The notes beneath the pieces are model-generated. The model was not told where the DNA came from, ran no database searches, and worked only from the letters and a program-made list of their open reading frames with translations. Made by a program: the position numbers and the translations under genes. A stretch of DNA of 64,000 nt from Arthrobacter sp. UKPF54-2 (GTDB lineage Bacteria; Actinomycetota; Actinomycetes; Actinomycetales; Micrococcaceae). Positions within the stretch are counted from its first letter, which is position 1. Every line of letters starts with the position of its first letter. Of the stretch, positions 52,707 through 60,889 are shown one piece after another. Where the stretch lies: assembly GCF_007858535.1 (NCBI RefSeq), contig NZ_CP040174.1, positions 372,001-436,000 of the forward strand, written 5' to 3'.

Positions 52707-54476
52707 ATTAGCGAGGCTACCGTCCCGGCCCCGGAAGCACCCGTCGACGCACCCGACGACGGTGCGCTCCGCGGGCTCGCCGCCGCCGCCTTCGGCCTGC
52801 CCGAACTCCGCGACGGGCAGTTGGCCGGCATGGCTGCGCTCGCCGCCGGGCGGGACGTCCTCGCGGTGATGCCCACCGGCTATGGGAAGTCGGCGTTGTA
52901 CCAGGTGCCCGCGCTGCTCCTGCACCGGCAGCGCAAGGGAGCCACCGTCGTCGTTTCCCCGCTGATCTCGCTGCAGGAGGACCAGCTGGACGGACTGGCG
53001 GGCGCCCTCGGCCCGGGCCACGCCGTCGCCGTCAATTCCTCGCACAGCGCCGCCGAACAGGAGCGCGCCTGGCAGGCGGCGGAGCGCGGGGAGGCCGTCT
53101 TCCTGTTCCTAGCCCCGGAACAGCTGGCGAAGGCCAGCACGGTGGAGCGGCTCGCGGCCCTCACCATCGCCTTGTTTGTGGTGGACGAGGCGCACTGCGT
53201 CTCCACCTGGGGCCACGACTTCCGGCCCGACTACCTCCGGCTCGGCGAGGTCCGCGAACGCCTGGGCCATCCGACGACGGCGGCGCTCACCGCCACCGCC
53301 GCTCCCCCGGTCCGCGAGGAAATCCTGGACCGCCTGCGCCTGAAGGATCCGCTGGTCCTGGTCCGGGGCTTCGACCGCCCCAACATCGGCCTCGATGTCG
53401 TGCGGCATCATGAGGACAAGGAGAAGCGCCGCGCGGTGGTGCGGCGGGCAGCCAAGTTGGTCAGCGAACTGCACGGCCCGGGCCTGGTCTACGCCGCCAA
53501 ACGCAAGGACACGGAGAAATACGCCGCGAAGCTTGCGCAGAAGGGACTGCGTGCCGCCGCGTACCACGCGGGCCGAACACCGGCGGAGCGGGAGGCGGTC
53601 CACCGGCAGTTCCTCGGCGGCCGACTCGACGCCGTGGTGGCCACGACCGCGTTCGGCATGGGGATCGACAAGCCGGATGTCCGGTTCGTGCTGCACGCGG
53701 ACATCCCGGAGTCGCTGGACAGCTACTACCAGCAGATCGGCCGGGCCGGACGCGACGGCCTGCCCGCCCAGGCCGTGCTGCACTACCGGTCCGAGGACCT
53801 GGGCCTGCGCCGCTACTTCGCCACCCACCGCCCGGACGAGTCCGCGCTGCTGGCCGTCCTCGCTGTCCTGCGCGACGCCGGCGGTTCCGTGCCGCCACCG
53901 GCGCTCGCTGCGGCCACGGGCTACCCGAAGCGCCGGCTCACGGGGCTGCTCAACGAGCTGCAGGACACCGGCGGCGTGACCCCGGCGGACGGCGGGGTGC
54001 GCCTGGAGCCCGGCGCCAATCCTGCCCAGCTGGTGGCACGCGCCGTCGCCCTCGCGGCGGCGCGGGAACGCGTGGGCAAGTCCCGCATCGCCATGATGCG
54101 CAGCTATGCCGAGACGCACCGCTGCCGGCGCCAGTTCCTGCTGGGCTACTTCGGCGAGGACCTACCCGAGCCTTGCGGGAACTGCGACAACTGCCGGGAC
54201 GGGTCGGCGTCCCGGACGCACGACGCCGTCACTGCCGCGGCAGCGTCGGCCGGCGCGGCCCCGGCTGATGCCGAGGCGTTCCCGCTGAACTCCGCGGTGG
54301 AACATGCCCTCTGGGGCCCAGGCCTGGTGATGCGGCACGACGACGGGCTGATCACGGTGCTGTTCGAGCGCGAGGGCTATAAGACCCTGTCCCGCAAGGC
54401 GGTGCTGGCGAGCGGGCTGCTCACGCCGGCGGCGGGGGCCCGAACCGCAGTCAGTAGACCACCCGGAAGTTGCTGA
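52707..54476 (+). CDS. recQ: RecQ-like ATP-dependent DNA helicase, apparent ATT start
   Basis: The first conventional start in frame (TTG 52821) would remove RecQ motif 0 (FGLPELRDGQ). ATT 52707 is preceded by AAGGAAG at 7 nt and restores it, giving 589 aa. The helicase core has Walker A MPTGYGKSAL, VVDEAHCVSTWGHDFRPDY (DEAH) and QIGRAGRDG (motif VI). The zinc-binding region follows: CRRQFLLGYFGE and CGNCDNC. The C-terminus is shorter than in E. coli RecQ and ends with a small SH3-like tail (ALWGPGLVMRHDDGLITVLFE). It unwinds DNA in repair. Its end overlaps the convergent acylphosphatase gene by 26 bp. Confidence 0.85.
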   Translation: MSEATVPAPEAPVDAPDDGALRGLAAAAFGLPELRDGQLAGMAALAAGRDVLAVMPTGYGKSALYQVPALLLHRQRKGATVVVSPLISLQEDQLDGLAGALGPGHAVAVNSSHSAAEQERAWQAAERGEAVFLFLAPEQLAKASTVERLAALTIALFVVDEAHCVSTWGHDFRPDYLRLGEVRERLGHPTTAALTATAAPPVREEILDRLRLKDPLVLVRGFDRPNIGLDVVRHHEDKEKRRAVVRRAAKLVSELHGPGLVYAAKRKDTEKYAAKLAQKGLRAAAYHAGRTPAEREAVHRQFLGGRLDAVVATTAFGMGIDKPDVRFVLHADIPESLDSYYQQIGRAGRDGLPAQAVLHYRSEDLGLRRYFATHRPDESALLAVLAVLRDAGGSVPPPALAAATGYPKRRLTGLLNELQDTGGVTPADGGVRLEPGANPAQLVARAVALAAARERVGKSRIAMMRSYAETHRCRRQFLLGYFGEDLPEPCGNCDNCRDGSASRTHDAVTAAAASAGAAPADAEAFPLNSAVEHALWGPGLVMRHDDGLITVLFEREGYKTLSRKAVLASGLLTPAAGARTAVSRPPGSC

Positions 54477-54768
54477 ACGCTCCGGTGGCGGGGCTCATCC
54501 GTTCCTCCACGTGCTCCACCCGCCCGGGCGCATCCGGCGAGCGCAACCAGCTCCGGAACTGCAGCACCACCGCCTGCGGGCCCTCCACAACGACGGCGAC
54601 CGAACCGTCGTCGTTGTTCCTGACCGTGCCGCATAGGGCGAGTTCCTCGGCCTTTCGCACCGTCCAATACCGGAAGCCGACGGCCTGGACCATGCCCTCC
54701 ACCCGTGCCGTGAGCCGGACGGCGGTACCGGCGTCCGCAGCTCCGGACGCGCTAGCGAATTCAGCCAT
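54451..54768 (-). CDS. acyP: Acylphosphatase
   Basis: I choose ATG 54768 with GGAGG upstream; the product is 105 aa. The signature VEGMVQAVGFRYWT (G-x-V-Q-x-V-GFR) carries the catalytic Arg, and the second signature GTVRNNDDGSVAVVVEGP the catalytic Asn. It hydrolyses acyl phosphates. An N-terminal extension of about 15 residues precedes the family core. It is convergent with recQ. Confidence 0.9.
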   Translation of the reverse strand: MAEFASASGAADAGTAVRLTARVEGMVQAVGFRYWTVRKAEELALCGTVRNNDDGSVAVVVEGPQAVVLQFRSWLRSPDAPGRVEHVEERMSPATGAFSNFRVVY

Positions 54769-54921
54769 GCCTCCAATGTAGTCCCGGCCCGGGGCCGCCC
54801 ACATCCGGGACTTTCGCCCCTTTCAGCCCGGCCGCCGCCCAAGGAGGGTGGAGGGAGACCTCCGGCACTGCGCTGCGGACACCCCGCGTCGGCCGCCGGA
54901 ACGCCTGAAAGGAATAAGACA

Positions 54922-55188
54922 ATGGCAGGACAATTCGAGATCTTCACCGACGCAGAATCGAACGTCCGGTTCCGGCTGCTGGGGGCTGACGGCACAGTGC
55001 TCGCTGTCTCAAAGGCTTTCGAGGACAAACGTTCCGCCGCGGACGGCATCATGGCGGTCCGCGAGTGCGCCGGCACCGGGCTGATCCGGGAGACGCATTC
55101 CACCCCTTGGGGCGGCACCACCTGGACCAAGAGCAGCCAGGTGCCCCCCAGCCACACCCGGCGGCGGAGGCATTTCCCGGCAGTGTGA
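54922..55188 (+). CDS. DUF1508 (YegP-like) protein
   Basis: The product is 88 aa with AAAGGAA before the ATG. The repeat FEIFTDAESNVRFRLLGADG and EDKRSAADGIMAVRECA match the DUF1508 unit, which folds as a small beta-alpha domain; only one full repeat is present. The basic tail (HTRRRRHF) is unusual. The function is unknown. It lies just before the insertion sequence. Confidence 0.82.
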   Translation: MAGQFEIFTDAESNVRFRLLGADGTVLAVSKAFEDKRSAADGIMAVRECAGTGLIRETHSTPWGGTTWTKSSQVPPSHTRRRRHFPAV

Positions 55189-55273
55189 GCATCGCGCGAA
55201 GCTCCCGCCCGGTTGGACCTGTGGTCCGGCCGGGCGGCGTCGTTAACCCGCGGTTTTCGCCGGCCGCAGCGAG

Positions 55274-55297
55274 GGGTTATAGGACAAAATGTGTGTC
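55274..55297 (+). repeat. Left terminal inverted repeat of the IS
   Basis: Perfect 24-bp repeat matching the inverse of 56540-56563. The 8-bp target duplication GCAGCGAG abuts it at 55266-55273. Confidence 0.93.
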
Positions 55298-55310
55298 TTT
55301 TTCGGGCGTG

Positions 55311-56471
55311 TTAGGTGCGTCCTGCCCAGCCTTTTCTGGCCCAGAGGCCTTCTTCGGCGCTGAGACCGGCGCTATAACGTTCCGGGCCCGGAGTACCGTC
55401 CGTGATCACCGTTCGCTTCGGCCGCGGGAGCTCGTAGTGGTGCGCCGCGATCAGCTCGGCCGGCGGTAGCGGGTTTTCGCTGTGGAGGTAGAGGTACCAC
55501 TCGATGGCGCGCTTTTGGTGCTCTTCGCTCATCCCGCGGTGGGCCCGGAGGATTAGACGGAGCTGGGCGTTCGTGCCGCCTTCGATTCGGTTGGTTGTGG
55601 GTGCAATGTTGAGCCCGGCGTGTTCGGCACGCAGGTACGTGAAGAGAGTCCCGGCCCGGCTGAGGCGTTCGAGGAGCCGGTAGGCCTTGCGCAGCCGGTC
55701 GTGGGTGAACCACCAGCTTTGGTTTGCCCGCACCCATCCCGGCACGAGGGCGGTGCCGTTGCGGTAGGTCCTGGCCCGGACGAGGTGCCCGTGGTCCTGA
55801 TACCAGTCGTTCAGGCCTCCGAGCCAGGCCGCGGCTTCGGTCGCCGTGGTGATTCTGGTCAGGGCACGGCCAAGGCGCAGGAGCGCTTTGCCGGCCTCGG
55901 TTCTGGGCCGGCCGGTCAGGTAGGTGCGGACGTTGCGTTGGACGTGCACCTGGCAGCGCTGGACCGCGGTCTCGGACCAGCATTCAGACAGGGCGGCGGC
56001 AATCCCGGCGCCGCCGTCGGTGATCACGACCGTGGGCGCGGGGAACCTTGCCAGCAGGGCCGCCCACGCAGCCTTTTTCTCGGTGTCGCACCATTGCCAC
56101 CCGAGGACGTAATCGCCGGCGACCGCGATCAGGCAGCACCACGAGCCGACGTAAATCCCGTCGACCTGGATCTGGTCGTGGACCTCGCCGGTGACGGGAA
56201 TCTGTGGGGCGATATTCCAGCACCAGCCCGTCCGGCGGCGGAAGGACCGGTCGGCGCCTTCCCGGACACACTCGACCTGGGAGCTCTTGCCCATGAGCCA
56301 GCCGAGAAAGGCGCCCAGTTGGGCCCGGCGTTCCACATCGGGCCGGGTCCTGGTGCTGCTCGCACCGCACCCCGTACATCTCCACCGGGTCCGCCCGGCG
56401 GAGGTCTTACCGTTCCGCTTGAGTCCAGAACTACAGAGCACACAACGCGAGGAATTCCCAGCACCAGCCAC
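55311..56471 (-). CDS. IS1249-family transposase
   Basis: The product is 386 aa from a GTG; no ATG is in frame upstream. An N-terminal zinc ribbon has CVLCSSGLKRNGKT and WRCTGCG. The DDE catalytic core follows: IQVDGIYVGSW with the first Asp, VVITDGGAGIAAAL with the second Asp, and NRIEGGTNAQLRLILRAHRG with the Glu. This order and spacing match IS1249-type transposases common in actinobacteria. Confidence 0.93.
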   Translation of the reverse strand: MAGAGNSSRCVLCSSGLKRNGKTSAGRTRWRCTGCGASSTRTRPDVERRAQLGAFLGWLMGKSSQVECVREGADRSFRRRTGWCWNIAPQIPVTGEVHDQIQVDGIYVGSWCCLIAVAGDYVLGWQWCDTEKKAAWAALLARFPAPTVVITDGGAGIAAALSECWSETAVQRCQVHVQRNVRTYLTGRPRTEAGKALLRLGRALTRITTATEAAAWLGGLNDWYQDHGHLVRARTYRNGTALVPGWVRANQSWWFTHDRLRKAYRLLERLSRAGTLFTYLRAEHAGLNIAPTTNRIEGGTNAQLRLILRAHRGMSEEHQKRAIEWYLYLHSENPLPPAELIAAHHYELPRPKRTVITDGTPGPERYSAGLSAEEGLWARKGWAGRT

Positions 56472-56504
56472 AACTACGAGTCTCAGGGCATAGCAAACCC
56501 CGCA

Positions 56505-57272
56505 TTACCGCCCCGGCACTAGGAAGCAGGCCTCACGCAGACACACATTTTGTCCTATAACCCGCAGCGAGGTGATCATGGTCCGGAGCTGCCGGTACTC
56601 CGCCGTGTCCTTGTACAGCTTCGCCTTCTCCAGGTACGGCAGAGCCTGATCCCCCGGGGTGGCGTTGTTCGCCGGGTTGTAGGTGCCGCCGAACAGCGCC
56701 CCGCTCGGCGGCCACAGGAACAGGTGGAACATGGGGCAGGCCAGCGGCCCGGTCTCCTCCGGCATCATGGTGATCCCGTACCCGGCCGTGGTGGACTGCG
56801 TGGGCCCGGGCTCGGTGCCGTCACCCCGGGACTCAAAGACATAGCGCGGCGCCGCGCCGTCCGCGGTGCCCGGTTCCACCAGTCCCTGCAGCGGCTGCGA
56901 ATCGAAGACCTGGTAGGGGTACTGCGATACGCATTCCGCGCCGGTGACAATGTTGGTGCGCAGTTGGGCCATCGGCTTCCCCTGGGCATTGGTGACGTCC
57001 ACAAACGCCCCGCCCAGCTTCCCGCCCGGATCCCGGGCGGTCCAGTCCGGCGGGTAGTCGAAGGACAGCCCGTCCGACGTCGTGAACGTTTGCCAGCCCG
57101 ACGGCGTCACGATCGCCTGGGCCGGGGTGCTGGCGGCCGGCGAGCCCCCAGCCGGCGAGCCGCTACTGGGTGAGGCGGGCGCCGTCGAGCTTTCCGGTGC
57201 TGCCGGGGCGCCGCAGCCGCCCAATAGCACGGCCAGTCCCAGGGCGGCCGCCGCCGCCCGAACCCGCGTCAC
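56505..57272 (-). CDS. Lipoprotein with 3' end altered by IS insertion
   Basis: The product is 255 aa from a GTG. The signal peptide ends at the lipobox LLGGC near 17-21, followed by a Ser/Ala/Pro-rich linker and a globular domain (about 52-235) with FTTSDGLSFDYPPDWTARDP. It is paralogous to the next gene. The final codons after ITSLR (VIGQNVCLREACFLVPGR) come from the IS end. Removing the IS and one target copy gives ITSLRPAKTAG and a stop at 55243-55245, close to the paralogue's ending MSLRPAGK. The change is confined to the tail, so function may survive. The role is unknown. Confidence 0.82.
   Translation of the reverse strand: MTRVRAAAAALGLAVLLGGCGAPAAPESSTAPASPSSGSPAGGSPAASTPAQAIVTPSGWQTFTTSDGLSFDYPPDWTARDPGGKLGGAFVDVTNAQGKPMAQLRTNIVTGAECVSQYPYQVFDSQPLQGLVEPGTADGAAPRYVFESRGDGTEPGPTQSTTAGYGITMMPEETGPLACPMFHLFLWPPSGALFGGTYNPANNATPGDQALPYLEKAKLYKDTAEYRQLRTMITSLRVIGQNVCLREACFLVPGR
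56540..56563 (-). repeat. Right terminal inverted repeat of the IS
   Basis: Perfect 24-bp repeat, the inverse of 55274-55297, abutted by the second target copy GCAGCGAG at 56564-56571. The first 24 bases are read as coding sequence by the interrupted lipoprotein gene. Confidence 0.93.
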
Positions 57273-57279
57273 CTGGCCG

Positions 57280-58053
57280 CTACTTTCCCGCCGGCCGCAG
57301 GGACATGATCATCTGCTTGGCCCACTGGTACTCGGGGGTGTCCTTGTACACCTCGGGGCTGTCCACGTGCATGGGGCCGCCCGGCGTGGTGTCGAACGGG
57401 TCGTAGACGCCGCCGAACGAGGCGCCGCTGGGCGGCCAGTTGAAGAAGTGCGTCATGGGGCAAGCCTCGGTGCCGGTGGGTTCCGGCTCGGAGGTCAGGC
57501 CGTAGGCGAACATGGTGGCTTTCGCCGGGTCGGTCGCGGTCCGGTCGGTCCGGGCCTCGTAGACGAAGCGCGGGGCCATGCCTTTCTGGGCCAGGGCCGG
57601 CACCGGCGCCGTGTCGTATTGCATAAACGGCATCTTCTGCGTGCATTCGGCCCCGGTGACCACCCCCGTGCGCAGGGAGGCGATCGTCTTGCCATAGTCC
57701 GTGAGGACATCCACGGCCGCGCCGCCGGCACCGGGGGCGGCGTCGTTGATGGTCCACTTCTCCGGGTAATCGAAGGTCAGCATGCCGTCCCCGGTGGTGA
57801 ACGACTTCCAGCCCGCCGGGGCAGGGGCAGCAGGGTCCGTGGACGCCTGAGCCTGCGACGCGGCGCTCTGAGAGGCGCTCGCCGACGGTGCCGCGGGGGT
57901 CGCCGTCGACGTCGCTGACGGGCTCGACGCCGGGCTCGACGCCGGGGCCGAACTGGCGGCGGGCGCCGCGCCGGGTGACCCGCACCCGGCCAGCAGCCCC
58001 ACTGCGAAGAGTGCGGCAGAACCTACAGTGACCAATGGTGCGGTGCGACTCAT
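57280..58053 (-). CDS. Lipoprotein, paralogue of the downstream gene
   Basis: I choose ATG 58053, with GGGGGAGGG upstream; the frame extends to 58185. The product is 257 aa. A signal peptide ends at the lipobox LLAGC near 21-25, followed by a long Ala/Ser/Pro linker. The globular domain has FTTGDGMLTFDYPEKWTIND and MTHFFNWPPSGASFGGVYDP, and its sister gene repeats both patterns (LFLWPPSGALFGGTYNP). The two genes are 7 bp apart and arose by tandem duplication. It lies outside the membrane as an anchored lipoprotein; the function is unknown. Confidence 0.82.
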   Translation of the reverse strand: MSRTAPLVTVGSAALFAVGLLAGCGSPGAAPAASSAPASSPASSPSATSTATPAAPSASASQSAASQAQASTDPAAPAPAGWKSFTTGDGMLTFDYPEKWTINDAAPGAGGAAVDVLTDYGKTIASLRTGVVTGAECTQKMPFMQYDTAPVPALAQKGMAPRFVYEARTDRTATDPAKATMFAYGLTSEPEPTGTEACPMTHFFNWPPSGASFGGVYDPFDTTPGGPMHVDSPEVYKDTPEYQWAKQMIMSLRPAGK

Positions 58054-58238
58054 GTCACCCTCCCCCGGAGATGCAAGTGGTTGCACAATTCTCGGGCTTT
58101 TTGTCGCGGAATATAGGGCCGTAGGTCCCGAATCGGTGCCCGGGCAGCGGAGGTCCGGGCCGGGCGCTGGCGTGACCAGACCCACCTTGACTTCCCACCG
58201 ATTTCAGTTGATTGGCGAAGCTTGCTACACCTTAAAGG

Positions 58239-59474
58239 ATGCAAGATTTCCTTTCTTCGGCCATGCCCTTCCTCGCCGTGGCCTTGGCTGTGGCCGCCGG
58301 GCTGATCGCCTCGTGGTTGCTTCGCCGGGTGGTCCTCCGCCTCAACCGCAAGCAGGAGGCCCTCCGGGAAACCTCCCGGGTGGCGCGAGTGCCCCTGCGC
58401 TTGGCGCTCTGCCTGATCGGCGTGCGGATCGCGCTGGCCCTGACCACCGACGACGCCGAGTGGCGCCGCAACGTGGACCATGTCCTGGTGATCGCGCTGA
58501 TCGGGTCGGTGGCCTGGCTGGCGATTGCCGTGCTGCTGATCATTGAGACCCTGGTCCTCACCCGCTACCGGGTGGATGTGGCGGACAACCGGCGTGCCCG
58601 GCGGCTCCGCACCCAGGTGATCCTGGCCCGGCGGATCGGCGTTGCACTCATCGCAATCGTGGCCCTGGGCAGCATCATGCTGACGTTCCCCGCGATCCAG
58701 GCCCTCGGCGCCGGGCTGCTGGCCTCCGCCGGCGTGATCTCGATCGTGGCCGGCCTCGCCGCGCAGACCTCGCTGGTCAACGTCTTCGCCGGCATCCAGC
58801 TCGCCTTCACGGACGCGATCCGGGTGGACGATGTGGTGGTGGTCCAGAAGGAATGGGGCCGGATCGAGGAAATCACCCTGACCTACGTGGTGGTCCACAT
58901 TTGGGATGACCGCCGGCTGATCCTGCCCTCCACCTACTTCACCACCACCCCGTTCGAGAACTGGACCCGGCGCCAGTCCGAGGTGATGGGCACGGTGGAG
59001 TTCGACCTCGACTGGCGCGCCCCGGTGGAAGCCATGCGGGCCGAGCTGAAGCGCGTCCTCGCCACCACCGATCTCTGGGACGAGCGTGTGGGCATCCTGC
59101 AGATCACCGACGCCACGGCGGGCTTTGTCCGGGTGCGCATCCTGGTCAGCGCCGGGGACAGCGCCTCGCTCTTTGACCTGCGCTGCCTGATCCGTGAAGA
59201 GCTGGTGCTGTTCCTGCAGCAGGAATTCCCGACGGCGCTGCCGCACGTCCGGCTCGAATCCACGCCGTCGGCCGCGGCCTCCAGTCAGCCGGCCGCCAGG
59301 CGTCCGGGCAAACTCGACGCGTCCGACGAGACCGCGGCGCGGCTGCCGTCCGACCCGCACGACTCCCAGCTGTTCACCGGCTCGATCGAGGCCGTGCAGC
59401 GCTCCCGCGCGTTCTCCGGCCCCGGCGAGGATGTGTTCGAGGACCGGGACAAGTCAGTCGCGGCGCAGAACTAG
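58239..59474 (+). CDS. MscS-family mechanosensitive ion channel
   Basis: The product is 411 aa. Membrane segments occur near 8-28, 52-66, 82-102 and 127-172. The pore-lining helix region is GAGLLASAGVISIVAGLAAQ near 157-176. This is followed by the MscS beta domain (FTDAIRVDDVVVVQ, LPSTYFTTTPFENWTRR). The C-terminus (about 345-411) is a Pro/Ser/Ala-rich tail. AAAGG abuts the ATG directly, too close for a normal ribosome site; the message may be leaderless or the ATG at 58263 may be used. It would release solutes on osmotic downshock. Confidence 0.88.
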   Translation: MQDFLSSAMPFLAVALAVAAGLIASWLLRRVVLRLNRKQEALRETSRVARVPLRLALCLIGVRIALALTTDDAEWRRNVDHVLVIALIGSVAWLAIAVLLIIETLVLTRYRVDVADNRRARRLRTQVILARRIGVALIAIVALGSIMLTFPAIQALGAGLLASAGVISIVAGLAAQTSLVNVFAGIQLAFTDAIRVDDVVVVQKEWGRIEEITLTYVVVHIWDDRRLILPSTYFTTTPFENWTRRQSEVMGTVEFDLDWRAPVEAMRAELKRVLATTDLWDERVGILQITDATAGFVRVRILVSAGDSASLFDLRCLIREELVLFLQQEFPTALPHVRLESTPSAAASSQPAARRPGKLDASDETAARLPSDPHDSQLFTGSIEAVQRSRAFSGPGEDVFEDRDKSVAAQN

Positions 59475-59563
59475 GACAGCTTGCCCGGCCTGACTTGCCT
59501 GGCGGTGCCGGTGCGCGCGCCGGGTGTCTTCCCTCCGGGCGGCCGCGGGTCGATAATCGGGCC

Positions 59564-59803
59564 ATGACCATTCCGCCGCTGCCAGAGCCCGATCCGTTCC
59601 CGCCCGAGCCCGGGCCGACGTCGCCGGAGCCGCAGCCGGGCGACCCGTTCCCGCCGGACCCCGGCCCCGCACCGCCGGCCCCGATCCCCGCACCCGGGCC
59701 AAGCCCGCCGCCGGGGCCCACTCCCGGCCCGCTGCCGATCCCGGATCCGGGTCCGGTCCCGCCGCCGCCCGTTCCGCCCAGCCCCGACCCCACCCGGTTT
59801 TAA
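59564..59803 (+). CDS. Proline-rich low-complexity protein
   Basis: The product would be 79 aa, about half Pro with Gly, Asp and Glu, and no folded domain (MTIPPLPEPDPFPPEPGPT at the start). There is no clear ribosome site. The composition could come from a GC-rich spacer read in a lucky frame, although the regular P-E/D-P pattern resembles small actinobacterial proline-rich proteins. It is isolated between the MscS gene and the convergent X25-domain gene. Confidence 0.4.
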   Translation: MTIPPLPEPDPFPPEPGPTSPEPQPGDPFPPDPGPAPPAPIPAPGPSPPPGPTPGPLPIPDPGPVPPPPVPPSPDPTRF

Positions 59804-59899
59804 AGCAACGCGGGGTCACTCGGCGCCCATCCCGGGGTCCGGTATGGGACGGAAGTAACCCCGCGCAGCTTGGTCCGGAGCTGGAGTGCGCCCCGACGG

Positions 59900-60766
59900 T
59901 TAGCCGGAGACGATGTCGCGGGTGCGGTGGTCGTACCGGATGACCAGCAGGCCGCCGCGGTGGTGCACCTCGTGGTTGGCGCCGTCGAAGACGCCGAAGG
60001 CACCATAGTTCTCATCCCAGGACCGGTTGATCGCGATCTTGAAGCTGTACGAGCCGGCCGGCAGGTCCGCGGCGAGCTTCCACAGCTGGTCGACCTCGTC
60101 CAGCTGCATCTGGGATTCGTCGTACTGCGGTGCCCAGTTCGCGGGCGCGCCCAGCAGGACGTTGAAGTCGCCGGCCACGGCGACCTCAGCGGGCTGCTCG
60201 ACGGTCTCCGCCGCTGCCGGGGCCGGGGCCTCGGACGCGGGCGACGCGGCGGCTGCCTTGCGCTTCCGCACGGCTTTGGCCACCGGAGCCACAACCTCTT
60301 CGACCAGCCCGGCCACCTTTTCGGCGACCTCTTCCGCTACCTTGACCGCCTTCGGGGCGGTCTTCGCCGCCTTGGCCCTGGGGGCGCGCTTTGTTGCCGG
60401 GGCGGACGGCAGCGGGGTGCCGGCCGGAACCGGGGTGCCGGCGTCGAGCGCTGCCGTGAAGGCGGTGGGATCCGCGAAGGCGACCGTGGCGCGCTGGCCG
60501 TCCTCGGTGATGGTCCAGCCCGAGCGGCCCTTGACCAGCCAGCCGGCCTTGACCAGCTTGGCCGTGGCGCTCGTGAGCGCCTTGTGGCCGCGGGGAATGC
60601 CGCCGCTAAGGAGTTCGCGCTCGTGGTCGTTCAGCGGCACCCGCGCGATCGCCTCTCCGAGGACGACGCCGGCGTTCAGCTTCTCGCCCGACCACACTCC
60701 CTCGGTCAGCACGTCCAGCACAGCCTTAAGCCGAAGGTTGGTGTTTTCCGCAGCGTTCGCGCCCAT
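59900..60766 (-). CDS. Winged-helix - Ala/Lys linker - X25-like (pullulanase) domain protein
   Basis: The product is 288 aa. Residues about 8-100 look like a winged-helix or histone-fold-like helical domain (LKAVLDVLTEGVWSGEKLN). Residues about 125-190 are an Ala/Lys/Pro-rich linker (KRAPRAKAAKTAPKAVK). The last 90 residues are a pullulanase X25-type beta domain (AGDFNVLLGAPANWAPQYDE, YSFKIAINRSWDENYG), normally in starch-active enzymes. No glycosidase domain is present. The pairing of a possibly DNA-binding part with a carbohydrate-module-like part is unusual, and the function is unknown. Confidence 0.75.
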   Translation of the reverse strand: MGANAAENTNLRLKAVLDVLTEGVWSGEKLNAGVVLGEAIARVPLNDHERELLSGGIPRGHKALTSATAKLVKAGWLVKGRSGWTITEDGQRATVAFADPTAFTAALDAGTPVPAGTPLPSAPATKRAPRAKAAKTAPKAVKVAEEVAEKVAGLVEEVVAPVAKAVRKRKAAAASPASEAPAPAAAETVEQPAEVAVAGDFNVLLGAPANWAPQYDESQMQLDEVDQLWKLAADLPAGSYSFKIAINRSWDENYGAFGVFDGANHEVHHRGGLLVIRYDHRTRDIVSG

Positions 60767-60889
60767 GGGTCTCCTTTAGCAGCAATTGATCCACCTGCAT
60801 TTTGCCAAGGTTCGCCGGGTTCCGCGACCGAAGAAGGTTAACTCTGGGTGTCATGACCCACTGTGACGGGCCGGAGTGCCGCTGTGCGG

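Larger units (their letters stand above)
55274..56563 (-). mobile_element. Complete IS1249-like insertion sequence (IS256 group)
   Basis: The element is 1290 bp. Its 24-bp terminal inverted repeats (55274-55297 and 56540-56563) are perfect, starting GGGTTATAGGAC. They are bordered by an 8-bp target duplication, GCAGCGAG, at 55266-55273 and 56564-56571. The perfect ends, duplication and intact transposase suggest recent insertion. It carries a single transposase gene on the minus strand. It has landed in the 3' end of the lipoprotein gene at 56505-57272. Confidence 0.93.
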
